NCBI GenBank assembly: GCA_965220695.1
Contig: OZ244838.1
Location: 5,084,001 to 5,148,000 of the forward strand
Length of the DNA stretch: 64,000 bases
Source of the DNA: UBA9620 sp965220695
GTDB taxonomy: Bacteria; Acidobacteriota; Vicinamibacteria; Vicinamibacterales; UBA8438
Direction: 5' to 3'
The notes below the pieces were generated by a model. That model did no database searches. It had not been told where the DNA came from and saw only the letters and a list, made by a program, of their open reading frames with translations. Numbering within the stretch: the first letter of the stretch is position 1; the number at the start of each line of letters is the position of its first letter. A program made the position numbers and the translations under genes. Below, one piece after another: positions 26,320 through 36,400 of the stretch.

Positions 26320-28881
26320 TCAGAGCCCCGCCAGCGCGCCGAGTTGGCGCTCCAGGCGGGATGCGCGCTCTCTGGCGAAGCGGACGATGCCCTCGTAGAT
26401 CGACTCTTCGTCGAGGCGGGCCTCGGCGATCACGTCCGGCTCCAGGCCCCCGCTTCGCCAGCGGTCGTCGAAGTCGGCGTAGAGCGAGTACTCCTCGGTG
26501 AGGGGGCCGAGATTGGGTATCGGGGGCACGCGTTTGGTCATCGTGCTGACGACCATGCAGTCATAGCGCGACGAGTCGGGCAGCAGCGTCTCCCGATACT
26601 CGTCCGACTGGAACGCGAACAGCTCGGTGCTGATCACGGACACGATGCGCACGTTGACGCCCGCGGCCTCGAGCCGTGGAATGACGTTGACGAGGTTCTT
26701 CGTCGAGCTGGAGCCCTGCACGACCACGGTGCCCATCCGGGGCGTGGCGTGGTCGTGGTCCCGAATCAGATAGAGTCCCTTCGAGGCCGCTTTCAGGTCG
26801 GTGTCGGCGAAGGTCGACCGGTCGGCGACGACGAAGTCCGGGCGCGCGACGTGGATGACGATGATGCCGATCTCCTTGATCGCCAGCGCCTTCTGGACCG
26901 CCGCGAAATAGCCGGGGGCCACGTCGTTGTAGTCCCAGAAGTAGAGGTTGATGACCTGGCCCCGCGGCAGGAGCGTCCAGGCCTGCGGGGCGAAGATTCC
27001 GAAGTGCGTGCGCGCATCGGCCGCGGTCTCGGGACCCGAGTGTCCGGCCAACACGTGCAGGACCCCGAGCTCGAAGGGGCTGTCCTGGTTCATCTGCGAG
27101 AACACGCGGGCGGGGGTGTACATCAACGGCGTGAACGCGCCGTAGGTGCCCGAGATGCCCCACACCCCGGCGTATCGCGCGGGGTCGGGCGACGCGTTCT
27201 GACTGACCAGCCCGATGATGGTCGACGCATTGCCCGCTTCCTGAATCGCCGCCTTGAGCCGCGTGCCGTACGGGTTGTCGACCGGGTCGTAGTGGCCGAG
27301 GAGGTTGGCGTTCTCGATGTTGATCGACCCGGAGAGATCGGCGGCCATCGTCATGAAGCGCCCGCCGGTGACGTAGTTCAGCCACGCGCCGATCTCGCTG
27401 ATCGCCCGTCGCGGTCCCTTCTTCAATCCCGGCTCGAGGAACAGGGCGATGCGCCGCTCGACCTCCTCGCCGGTGTGCTCGTTTTTCACGCTCACGTCCT
27501 GCGGGTCGATCGGCAGGTTCTCGGTTTTCAGGCGATCATCGAGGAACGGGTTGGTCGTCGGGTCGATGCGCAGCGCCGGCGCGCGGTCGACCGTCCCGGC
27601 GACGTCGATCACCCGTTCGGCGATCCACTCGCGCAGTCCGTCGCGGCGGTCCAGCACCGACATCAGCGTGTCGACGTTCGTCTTGAACTGGATCAGACGT
27701 TCCGCGTCGGTCTTGGGGACGCCGTCGCGCAGACCGTCGAACTCGACCCCGTAGGTCTGCTCGAACGACTCGGCCAGCGCGACGAAGTACGCGCTGTTCA
27801 TCTTGAACGCATAGGGGTGGGACGGATACCCGATCAACTGGTTGCGTCCATTGACCTTCCCGTCACGCGCGGTCGGCCACCAGCCCTTGGTCGTGGGGCC
27901 GACGAGAATCATCGGCCGGCGGTCGTCAGCCGGCCACCGTTCCATCGCCGTGAACGCCGCGATGATCTGGTCGAAGTCGTTCCCGTCGTCGACGGTAAAG
28001 ACGTTCCAGCCCCACGACACCCACTGTTGCGCGATGTCATAGTCCTGGTAGCGGGGTTTGACCACGCCGCCGATCAGGGCGTCGTCGATGCCCGCGTTGT
28101 TGAGTGAGAGGAGCACGCGCAGCCGTTTCCCGACCTGCTGCGCGAGGGCGATGTTCTTGAGCTCCTGCGCATGCCCTTCGGTCAACGCGAATTCCCCTTC
28201 GAGCGCGACCACCTTCAGCGTCTCCGGGGCGCCGACGTAGTCCCAGAACAGCGCCTTGCCGGCGGCCGTGGCGATGCCGATGCCCGAGGGACCGCCGTTG
28301 ACGTCGTTCGTGGCGTCGATCGACTCGGCGTGGCCCGACAGCGCACGGATGCCGCGAATCTTCGCCTCCGCGAACAGCGGGTGGTCGGTGAGGCGGTTCT
28401 GCTCGAGCAGCGTCTCGAGCGCGCCGGCCCCGCGGCGGAACCCCAACGCGTCGATCGGCAGGATCGCGATGTGGGGGTCGCACGCGAAACGCTCGTCGCC
28501 GGTCGCCGCATGCTGGCGCCGCAGCGCTTCGTACAGGATCATCCACAGCGAGTAGCAGGTCGGAATACAGTGACCGCCCGCGAGCATGAACTTGTCCGAG
28601 AACGCGAACTTGGGTTCGCGCAGGTCGTAGCGCAGCCCCCCCAGGTCGGGCCCGGCCAGGTGGCAGGCGACGTTGTAGGGCGTATAGGCCAGCGGTCCGC
28701 CGAAGTGGCCCGTCTGCGCGTAATTCCCCATGAGACACAGGTTCATCGCGGTCATGAAGGCGACGTCGTCGAACCGTGCGCGGTCGTAATCGGGCAATTC
28801 GACCGCGTGCGCTTCGAGCTTGTCCGCCGCCGAGACGGTGTGGAGCGTGACGGCGTGCCGAACGGGCATCTGCGTGGCCAT
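26320..28881 (-). CDS. Transketolase-like thiamine-diphosphate enzyme
   Basis: The 853-aa enzyme has the three-domain layout of transketolases and of the homodimeric pyruvate-dehydrogenase E1. The thiamine-binding N-terminal part shows FMLAGGHCIPT, TNDVNGGPSGIGIATAAGKA, and LEGEFALTEGHAQELKNIAL leading to a metal-site-like LLSLNNAGIDD. The middle pyrimidine domain contains ARYAGVWGISGTYGAFTPLM, and a C-terminal domain has VRIVSVISTELFAFQ. It is longer than typical transketolase (about 660 aa) and the motifs deviate, so it belongs to the 'transketolase family protein' side branch with an unknown donor and acceptor. ATG 28881 starts the first conserved stretch. It is divergent from the exported HpcH/HpaI aldolase, with 107 bases between them. 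Confidence 0.75.
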   Translation of the reverse strand: MATQMPVRHAVTLHTVSAADKLEAHAVELPDYDRARFDDVAFMTAMNLCLMGNYAQTGHFGGPLAYTPYNVACHLAGPDLGGLRYDLREPKFAFSDKFMLAGGHCIPTCYSLWMILYEALRRQHAATGDERFACDPHIAILPIDALGFRRGAGALETLLEQNRLTDHPLFAEAKIRGIRALSGHAESIDATNDVNGGPSGIGIATAAGKALFWDYVGAPETLKVVALEGEFALTEGHAQELKNIALAQQVGKRLRVLLSLNNAGIDDALIGGVVKPRYQDYDIAQQWVSWGWNVFTVDDGNDFDQIIAAFTAMERWPADDRRPMILVGPTTKGWWPTARDGKVNGRNQLIGYPSHPYAFKMNSAYFVALAESFEQTYGVEFDGLRDGVPKTDAERLIQFKTNVDTLMSVLDRRDGLREWIAERVIDVAGTVDRAPALRIDPTTNPFLDDRLKTENLPIDPQDVSVKNEHTGEEVERRIALFLEPGLKKGPRRAISEIGAWLNYVTGGRFMTMAADLSGSINIENANLLGHYDPVDNPYGTRLKAAIQEAGNASTIIGLVSQNASPDPARYAGVWGISGTYGAFTPLMYTPARVFSQMNQDSPFELGVLHVLAGHSGPETAADARTHFGIFAPQAWTLLPRGQVINLYFWDYNDVAPGYFAAVQKALAIKEIGIIVIHVARPDFVVADRSTFADTDLKAASKGLYLIRDHDHATPRMGTVVVQGSSSTKNLVNVIPRLEAAGVNVRIVSVISTELFAFQSDEYRETLLPDSSRYDCMVVSTMTKRVPPIPNLGPLTEEYSLYADFDDRWRSGGLEPDVIAEARLDEESIYEGIVRFARERASRLERQLGALAGL

Positions 28882-28988
28882 GAGGGGTTGCGTTTCCGCC
28901 GGGCAGGGATTGCATAATACACTTCGACGCGAGCGGTGTCAGCTTGCAGATCAAGCGGCCGCGACGGTTGCCAGGAAACGAGGATGCC

Positions 28989-30164
28989 ATGCACACGAAA
29001 CAGACATTGACGTTCGTCACGGTCGCCGCCGGCATCCTGCTGGCCGCGATGGCGCCGCCGGCCGCGGCCGGGCAGGGTCAGGCCGAGCAGCCGTTCAGAG
29101 CCGGGGATTTCGAGTTCGGGTCGCGTTTCGAACTGCCCGACGGAGAGCCGGCCGAGATCTGGAATCCGGCCAAGCGCAAGCTGGTCGAGGGTGGCCCGAT
29201 GATCGGCGGTACGGTGCGCGCCACCGACCCGCGCACCTACTGCGCGATGGCCGCCGCCGGCTACGACTTCATCTGGGTGGAAATGCAGCACGAAGCCATC
29301 TCCTGGGAACAGGTCGCCCGCATGTGGCGGACCTGTCCGGGCCCGGCCGCGCCCGGCGTCCGCGTCGCGTATGCCAATGAACGTGAGATTCAGCACGCCA
29401 CCGACATGGGCGCCGCCGTCATCGTGGTGCCGACCGTCGATTCCGTGGAAGAGGCGCAGGCGGCGGTCGACTGGACATACTTCCCACCGATCGGCAGACG
29501 CTCCTCCGGCGGCGGTCAGGGCCCCGGAACGCTGTGGAACCGCGTTCCCGGCGGCTACCGCCAGACCTGGAACGACAACGTCGTGCTGATCCTGATGATC
29601 GAGACGCTCGAGGGTGTCGAGAGCGCCCGCGAGATCGCAAAGTTGCCGGGCGTCACGGGACTGTTCGCGGCGAGCGGCGACCTCGGGAACTTCTCCGGCT
29701 TCGGCGAGGGCGATCCCGAGTACGAGGCGCTGATCACCGAAGTCGCGACCGCCGCCAGAGAGGCCGGCATCCATGCCTGCGCGCCGCTGCGCTGGGCCAA
29801 TCGCCCGTCCTTCACCTGCTTTCAGGCCGGCACGGAAGCGGCCAACATCCGCCGGGGCGCCGCGGCCGAGCTACAGCAGGCGGCAGATCGCTTCGGGAGC
29901 AGCGGCGCGGGCGGGTCGCCGGTGACGGGCTCGGGCGTCTCGGCGCTCCTGGCGAACCTGACCGCCGAGTGCGGCACCATCACCTACGAGGCCGATTGTT
30001 ACGCCGCCGTGGAGAGCGCGGCGACGGCCGCGAGCTCGATGTCGGCAGCCGAACAGGCGCAGGTGAGTCGCCGGCTCCGCGAGATCATGGGGGTGAACCC
30101 CGCTCAGGCGGCGCGGATTCGCGAGATCGCCGCGCGCGGCGGGTTGCCCGACTTCGTCCGATGA
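28989..30164 (+). CDS. Exported HpcH/HpaI-family aldolase
   Basis: The 391-aa protein has a class II HpcH/HpaI aldolase domain: YDFIWVEMQHEAISWEQ, a Glu in ILMIETLEGVESAREI and an Asp-containing GDLGNFSGFGEGD, matching the metal ligands and the catalytic region. These enzymes make or cleave 4-hydroxy-2-oxo acids from pyruvate and aldehydes. The signal peptide (MHTKQTLTFV..., ending AAAGQG) is unusual for this cytoplasmic family. ATG 28989 follows GAGG by six bases. A C-terminal extension of roughly 80 residues contains the pattern ECGTITYEADCYAAVE. It is divergently transcribed from the transketolase-like gene; a joint pathway is possible but not shown. Confidence 0.7.
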   Translation: MHTKQTLTFVTVAAGILLAAMAPPAAAGQGQAEQPFRAGDFEFGSRFELPDGEPAEIWNPAKRKLVEGGPMIGGTVRATDPRTYCAMAAAGYDFIWVEMQHEAISWEQVARMWRTCPGPAAPGVRVAYANEREIQHATDMGAAVIVVPTVDSVEEAQAAVDWTYFPPIGRRSSGGGQGPGTLWNRVPGGYRQTWNDNVVLILMIETLEGVESAREIAKLPGVTGLFAASGDLGNFSGFGEGDPEYEALITEVATAAREAGIHACAPLRWANRPSFTCFQAGTEAANIRRGAAAELQQAADRFGSSGAGGSPVTGSGVSALLANLTAECGTITYEADCYAAVESAATAASSMSAAEQAQVSRRLREIMGVNPAQAARIREIAARGGLPDFVR

Positions 30165-30193
30165 AACCGTAAACGGACTTCGTCGGACGTGCG

Positions 30194-31639
30194 CTATTCG
30201 ATGCCGGACCCGCGGTGGCTGGAGGCGAGCAGGCTGGCGTGGTCGCCGAGAATCAGCCGCGCCTGCCGCGCCGCGCCCAGGGCGGCCGTGCGACGGCGCA
30301 TACCGGCGGCCAGCATGACGCCCAGCCCGAGCCAGAGCAGGACGATCGCCCACTCTTCCGGCCAGACGAGCGCCGACGGGCTGCCCGGCAGATAGAGCAG
30401 GATGAAGAACAGCGTGGCGGCGACCGCCAGCCATCCGACCAGCGCCGGGGCGGCGAGGCGATAGGGGCGGGGCAGGTCCGGATACCGGCGCCGGATGATG
30501 AGGAACGACGCCGCGACCAGCAGATAGGCCACCACCGTCGCCAGCGACCCGGCATCGACCAGCCACACCAGCGCCGGCCGCCCGAAGAACGGGGCGACCG
30601 CCGAGAGCCCGGTCAGCACCGCCACGACCGCCACCGGCGAGCCGTAGCGCGGATGCAGGCGGGCGAACACGGCCGGCAGCATCCCGCCGCGGGCCATGGC
30701 GAACAGCAGCCGGGACGCGCCGAGGAAGAACGCGTTCCAGCTCGTCAGGATGCCGAAGGCGCCGCCGACCACCAGCACGCGCCCGGCCCACGGGCTGCCA
30801 TACACGGCGCTCATGGCGTCGGCGGTCGGCAGCGCCCGGCCGTCAAGCGTACCGGGGGCCAACGACAGTCCGACGGTCCATTGCACGAGACCGTACCACC
30901 CGAGCGCCATCACGATCGAAAGCACGATGATGCGGCCGATGGTCCGCAACGGGATGTCGATCTCCTCGGCGAGTTGCGGGATGACGTCGAACCCGACATA
31001 CAGGAACGGCGTCATGATCATGACCCGCAGCACCCCCTCCCAACCCGTGACGTAGGGGATCAGATTGGCGGTGTCGCCGCGCAGCGTCCCTGGCAGGAAG
31101 AACGCCAGTCCGACCAGCAGCAGACAGCAGACGGCGGCGCGCTGGGCGAAGGCGGCGAACCGGATGCCGCAATAGTTGACCGCGCCGACCACCAGCGCGC
31201 CGGTCACGCCGGCGAGCACCCAGCTCAGGTGCACCTCCCAGCCCGCCACGGTATAGAGCCGGCCGGCCTCGAAACCGGGGACGAGATAGCTGACGACGGT
31301 GGGCAGGGCGACCGCCTCGAAGGCGCAGACCGCCACATAGGCGAGCACCAGCGTCCATCCGCAGACGAACGCCCCCACCGGTCCCATGCCGGCGAAGGTG
31401 AAGCTGAACTCGCCGCCGGCGCGCGACAGGGCGGCGGACAACTCGGCATAGGTGAGCCCCACGAGCCAGACCATGACGGCGCCGGCGCCGAACGCCAGGA
31501 TCGACCCCACGGCGCCGGCGCGCACGATCATCTCGCCCGCCAGCACGACCCAGCTCCAGCCGACCATCGCGCCGAAGGCGATAGCCAGCACGTCGCCGCG
31601 ACCGAGCAGCTTGCGAAGGTGAACCGGAGCGTCAGGCAT
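30194..31639 (-). CDS. APC-family amino-acid permease
   Basis: The 481-aa protein has about twelve membrane helices in the APC-superfamily arrangement, with a glycine-rich helix 1 (FGAMVGWSWVVLAGEM) in place of the common GIGSGIF. Other familiar blocks are GGEFSFTFAGMGPVGAFVCGW and YVGFDVIPQLAEEID. The helix-8 region SWNAFFLGASRLLFAMARGG is followed by LPAVFARLHPRYGSP. It probably imports amino acids or polyamines with protons. Its start at 31639 is 21 bases after the stop of an upstream amidohydrolase on the same strand, so the two are likely co-transcribed. Confidence 0.85.
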   Translation of the reverse strand: MPDAPVHLRKLLGRGDVLAIAFGAMVGWSWVVLAGEMIVRAGAVGSILAFGAGAVMVWLVGLTYAELSAALSRAGGEFSFTFAGMGPVGAFVCGWTLVLAYVAVCAFEAVALPTVVSYLVPGFEAGRLYTVAGWEVHLSWVLAGVTGALVVGAVNYCGIRFAAFAQRAAVCCLLLVGLAFFLPGTLRGDTANLIPYVTGWEGVLRVMIMTPFLYVGFDVIPQLAEEIDIPLRTIGRIIVLSIVMALGWYGLVQWTVGLSLAPGTLDGRALPTADAMSAVYGSPWAGRVLVVGGAFGILTSWNAFFLGASRLLFAMARGGMLPAVFARLHPRYGSPVAVVAVLTGLSAVAPFFGRPALVWLVDAGSLATVVAYLLVAASFLIIRRRYPDLPRPYRLAAPALVGWLAVAATLFFILLYLPGSPSALVWPEEWAIVLLWLGLGVMLAAGMRRRTAALGAARQARLILGDHASLLASSHRGSGIE

Positions 31640-31660
31640 GCCGGTGGACAGGGCCGCGCG

Positions 31661-33316
31661 TCAGCGTTCGTAGACCACCCGGCCGCCGAGCACGGTCAAC
31701 TCGACCCGGGTGTCCATCGTGTGCGCCGGATCGATCGTCAGCAGGTCCTGCGACAGCACCACCAGGTCGGCCAGCTTGCCGACCTCCAGACTGCCCTTGC
31801 TGTCTTCCTCGAAGGTCAGATACGCCGCCAGCCGCGTATAGCCGACGATCGCCTCGGGCATCGTCAGCGCTTCGCTGGCGCCGACCACGGCGCCGCTCAG
31901 GCCCTGCCGCGTGACGGCGGCCTGCAGCCCGACCAGCGGCCCGATCGGCAGGATGTCGCTGCCCAGCGCCACGATCACGCCGTGGCGCATCGGCGACCGC
32001 AACGGGTTGTTGGTCGCGTAGCGCTCGCCGTCGAGGTGTTCGGCGTAGCGGCCCTCGAGGGTGTACGTGAAGTTGGGTTGCTGCGCGATGTGGATGTTCC
32101 AGTCTGCCATCCGCTGCATCGTCTCGGCCGGCGGCCGCACGGTGAAATGATTCAGATAGTGGCGGTGGTCGGCGCGCGGCGACGCCTCGAGCATGCGCGC
32201 CCAGACGTCGACCGTCATCGCGATGGCCGCGTCGCCGATGGTGTGGAAACCCAACTGCCAGCCCATGCGGTGGGCGGCGCTGGAAATCTCGAACAGCCCC
32301 GCCTCGTCGATCAGCGGGCCGCTGCCGAAGTACCCGGGCTGCCCTTTGTAGGGCGCGAGGGTCCAGGCGGCGGCGCCGGTGTACCCGCCGTCGACGAAGA
32401 ACTTCAGCGCCCCGACCCGCAGCCAGTCGTTGCCGTCGCCGGTCGTACGGCCGAAGCGGTTCAGCATGGCGAGGGCCCGCTCCGGATTGGGAGGCACCCG
32501 CAACTGCACCGCGGCCCGGGGCAGCTCGCCGGCATTATCGGCGTAGACCGACTCCCAGTCGGCGTAGCCGGCGATGCCGACGCCGGCCTGGACGATGCTC
32601 GTGATCCCCAGGGCGAGCAGGCCGCGCAGATTCTCGACGAAGCTCGCCCGCAGCTCGGCCCTGGTCGGGTCCGGCACGAGCCGGCTGACCAGCCCCTGCG
32701 CCCCCTCGCGGAGGATGCCGTTCATGCGGCCCTGGTCATCGACCTCGATGATGCCGCCCGGCGGGGTGGCGGTGTCAGGGGTCAGTCCGGCCGCGTCCAG
32801 CGCCAGCGAGTTGGCGACCGAGCTGTGGCTGCCGGCGCGCGTGAGTACCACCGGGTTGGCCGGCGCCGCGTCATCCAGGTCCCACCGCAGCGGCCGGCGC
32901 TGCTCGGTCAGCTCGTCTTCCGACCAGCCGTACCCGGTGATCCACTCGCCCGCCCCGAGCTGCTCCGCTTTCCGCGTCACCCGGGCCTTCAGTTCGGCCA
33001 GGTCCTCGAGCCCCGACAGATCGACCCAGCGCGCCGCGTTCCCGTTGATATGGATATGGGTGTCGATGAACCCGGGCAGCACGAGCCGTCCACCCAGGTC
33101 GATCGTGCGCGCCGCGCGGTACCGTTCTGCGAGATCGTTCCAGCCGAGCGCCACGATCCGGCCGTCACGCACCGCCATCGCCGAGTACGTCGAGAGCAGC
33201 GTGTCGGCGCTGAAGATCTTGCCGTTGTACAGCAGCAGATCGACCGGTTCCTGCGCCTGCACGTGCGCCGCCGCCGACGCATACACGACCCACGCCGCGA
33301 TCCACACTCGTCTCAT
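31661..33316 (-). CDS. Exported YtcJ-type amidohydrolase
   Basis: The 551-aa protein belongs to the Amidohydrolase_3 family. The metal-binding HxH motif is GFIDTHIHING, near residue 85; later ligands include a His in LGFHTIGDAA and D in the C-terminal ALGSDILPIG. A signal peptide (MRRVWIAAWVVYASAAAHVQAQ) indicates export. ATG 33316 is preferred to 33331 because GGAG stands six bases ahead. It probably hydrolyses an amide or imide of small size; the substrate is unknown. The gene is followed by the APC permease at 21 bases, suggesting that the released amine or amino acid is imported. Confidence 0.8.
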   Translation of the reverse strand: MRRVWIAAWVVYASAAAHVQAQEPVDLLLYNGKIFSADTLLSTYSAMAVRDGRIVALGWNDLAERYRAARTIDLGGRLVLPGFIDTHIHINGNAARWVDLSGLEDLAELKARVTRKAEQLGAGEWITGYGWSEDELTEQRRPLRWDLDDAAPANPVVLTRAGSHSSVANSLALDAAGLTPDTATPPGGIIEVDDQGRMNGILREGAQGLVSRLVPDPTRAELRASFVENLRGLLALGITSIVQAGVGIAGYADWESVYADNAGELPRAAVQLRVPPNPERALAMLNRFGRTTGDGNDWLRVGALKFFVDGGYTGAAAWTLAPYKGQPGYFGSGPLIDEAGLFEISSAAHRMGWQLGFHTIGDAAIAMTVDVWARMLEASPRADHRHYLNHFTVRPPAETMQRMADWNIHIAQQPNFTYTLEGRYAEHLDGERYATNNPLRSPMRHGVIVALGSDILPIGPLVGLQAAVTRQGLSGAVVGASEALTMPEAIVGYTRLAAYLTFEEDSKGSLEVGKLADLVVLSQDLLTIDPAHTMDTRVELTVLGGRVVYER

Positions 33317-33340
33317 GGTCCACTCCGCCAACCGTCGTGG

Positions 33341-33360
33341 CGTTCACCACGGGCTGTCAC
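33341..33360 (-). repeat. Partial copy of the stop-linked repeat
   Basis: On the minus strand this reads GTGACAGCCCGTGGTGAACG, the core of the dispersed repeat, but upstream of a start rather than at a stop. It lies 24 bases before the YtcJ-type gene. Confidence 0.45.
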
Positions 33361-33499
33361 GCTTGCCCGACCGTACCGGCCGCCGATGACAATGCGATGC
33401 ACCGCGCCCGGCACCGGCGCGGTTGCGGGACGGGACGAACCGCAGTAACGTCAGGCATCGGCTTCAGGGCTACCGTAGCGTTCCCTGCGATTCTCTGCG

Positions 33500-36400
33500 A
33501 TGCGCTCCCTACTCTACCGGATGCTCGGCGCCGTCGCGTCCATTCGCGGCGAGGAAACGAGACCGGCGATGTTGATGTTCGCCTACTCGTTCCTCGCCAT
33601 GACGTCGTACAACATCCTGAAGCCGATCACGCGGTCGCAGTTCATTACCGCGCTCGGGGCCGACAATCTGCCCTACGTGCTGTTCGCCGCCGGGCTGTTG
33701 ATCGGCGTCGTCATGCACCTGTATGGCCGTGCCATTCGCCGCGTGCCGCGCCAACACGTCATCCCGGCCACACAGTTGGCCATTGTCGGGTTGCTCCTCA
33801 TCTTTTGGGCGCTGCTGCGAACCGGCGCGGTGTGGGTGACGGTTGCCTTCTATTTCTTCGGTCTGATTCTGGGCATCCTCCTGATCAGCCAGTTCTGGAC
33901 GCTGGCGAACGACATCTTCGACCCGCGTCAGGCGAAGCGACTGTTCGGATTCATCGGCGGCGGCGCCAGTCTCGGCGGCGCCCTGGGCGCCGGCATCACC
34001 GCGGCGATCGTCGAGGAGGTGGGCTCGGAACAGCTCCTGCTGGTCAGCGCGGTCGCGCTGGCCGGCTGTACCGCTATCGTGCTGCTGCTGCTGCGCCACC
34101 ACCACGTCGGCGAACAGGCCGAGTTCGACGTGTCCGACCGCGGCCCCGGCGGCCGGGAGGACGTGCGGCTGCTCGCCCGGTCACGCCCACTGCAGGTGCT
34201 GGCCCTGACGGTGGCGTGCGCCGCGGCGGGCGCTGCCGTCGTCGACCAGCAACTGAACATGGCAGCCGAAGCGCTGCGTGGCGACGGCGGCGGCGACAGC
34301 ATTGCGGCCTTCCTGGCCCAGATCACCGCGTATCTCTCGCTCGCAGGATTCGTCGTCCAGGTCGCGCTCGTCAGCCGCATCTACCGGTCCGCCGGGATCG
34401 GCGTCGCCCTCCTGCTGCTGCCGATCGGTTTCAGCGCCAGCGCCGCGATCATCCTGTTCACCGGTGCGCTCTGGGCGGTCGCCGGGGCCAGGGTGCTCAG
34501 TTCGACGATGCGCTACACGCTCGACAAGACGACGCGCGAAGTGCTCTTCCTGCCGTTGGCGGCCGAGGTGCGGCACCGTGTCAAGCCGTTCATCGACGTC
34601 ACGATGGACCGCGTCGCGAAAGCGCTGACGGCGGTGCTGCTGCTGGCCTGCATCCAACCCTGGGGGCTCGGACTGGACTGGCGCCAGTTGAGCTACGCCA
34701 GTCTCGCTATCACCGGACTCTGGATCGCGGTGGCGCTCAGGGCGCAGCGCGAGTACCTGCGGTCGTTCCGAGCCAGCATCGATGCCCGGGCCATCACGCC
34801 CGACGTGGTGGCGACCAGCACCGCAGAGGCCGCGACGGTCGAAACGCTGGTGGAGGAACTGTCCAACCCCGACCCGGTCGGGGTGCTCTATGCGATCGAG
34901 ATGCTCGAGGCGCTGGACAAGCCGCATCTCATCACACCACTGCTGCTGCGTCACGAGTCGGCGGCGGTCCGGGTGCGGGCCCTGCATGCCCTGGCGTCGG
35001 GCCGCTCTCGCGTGGCGCAACGCTGGAAAGGCGCTGTCGAGCGGATGACCCGTGACGACGACGTCGACGTGCGCGCCGCGGCGCTCGACGCCCTGGCCCG
35101 CCTGGCCGGCCGCGATGCGGCAGCCACGATGCGCAGCCACCTCGACGACCCCGAGCCGCGTGTGGCCGTGGCCGCCGCCGCCGTCGTGGCGCGCTCAGCC
35201 GAGGAACACGACGCGAGTCTCGCCGAAGCGACCTTCCGCAGGTTGATCGAAGACACGCGGGACACCGCCGTTGGCGGACGAATCGAGGCGGCGCGGGCTC
35301 TCGCCAAGACCGAGGCGCCTCGCTTTCGGGCGCTGTTGGTGCCGCTGCTGTATGACCACGTTGTCGACGTCGTCATCGAGGCCATCAAGAGCGCACGTGC
35401 GCTCGGCGCCACGGACGGCCTGTTTCTGCCGGGGCTGATCTCCAGACTCGGTGACCGCACCCTGAAGCAACCGGCCCGCGAGACGCTCGTCGCCTATGGC
35501 GAGGAGTTCATCCCGGCGTTGCGGTACATGCTCGAGAATCCGCACGAGCACATCTGGGTGAAGCGGCACATCCCGTCCACCCTGGCGCTCCTGCCGACCC
35601 AGGCGGCCGTTGACGCGCTCGTGAGCAGTCTGGATGCCGCCGACGGCTTTCTGCGGTACAAGGTCATCGCCGCCCTCGAATCGATCAGGCGCCTGCACCC
35701 CGCCCTGGTCGTTCCGGGCCACGTCATCGAGGCGCTCGTCATGCGGGAATCGACCCGCTACTGCAACGTCCTGACGCTCAGGCACAATCTGCTGCAGCAC
35801 GCGCCCTCCCCCCACGATACGCTGCTGGAACGTGCGCTCGGAGAGCGTCTCGAGCGCATGCTCGACCGAATCTACCGGCTCGTGGGCGTGTTGCACGACG
35901 TCGGAGACGTGACCGCGGCACGACACGCCATCGAACACGGGGGCGCCGCTCAGCGCGCGCGCGCCCTCGAATACCTGGACAACCTGCTGCGGGGGCAGGT
36001 GCGCAAACGGATCATGCCGCTCATCGACGAGACGCCGGCGGCGGCCAGGATCGGTCACGCCAATCTATTGCTCAGGACGCGTCCGCGAGATCTCGATGAC
36101 ACGCTGGCACAACTGATGCACGACACCGATCCGGTGATCGCCGCGACGGCCATCCAATTCGTGGCCAGGTACGTTCCGGGGACACTGACCGACGATCTCG
36201 AGTGGTTGGGCACGCATCGGTCCAGCACGGCCGCGCGGGTCACCGACACGGCATCCTGGGCGCTGGCACGACCAACGCCGGGCAGTGAACGCCCCCCGAC
36301 GGGTCAGGGGCTCCCGGCCGCGGAACTCGCCGATCGGCTGAGCCGCATCCCGATCTTCGAGTGCGTGTCGGTCGACAACCTGTTCCGGGCCATCGAGTCC

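Noticed and set aside
30215..33448. A 1077-residue open frame on the plus strand
   Set aside because: It is the GC-rich shadow of the APC permease and the YtcJ-type amidohydrolase on the other strand. Its composition is Arg/Gly/His-rich without domains.
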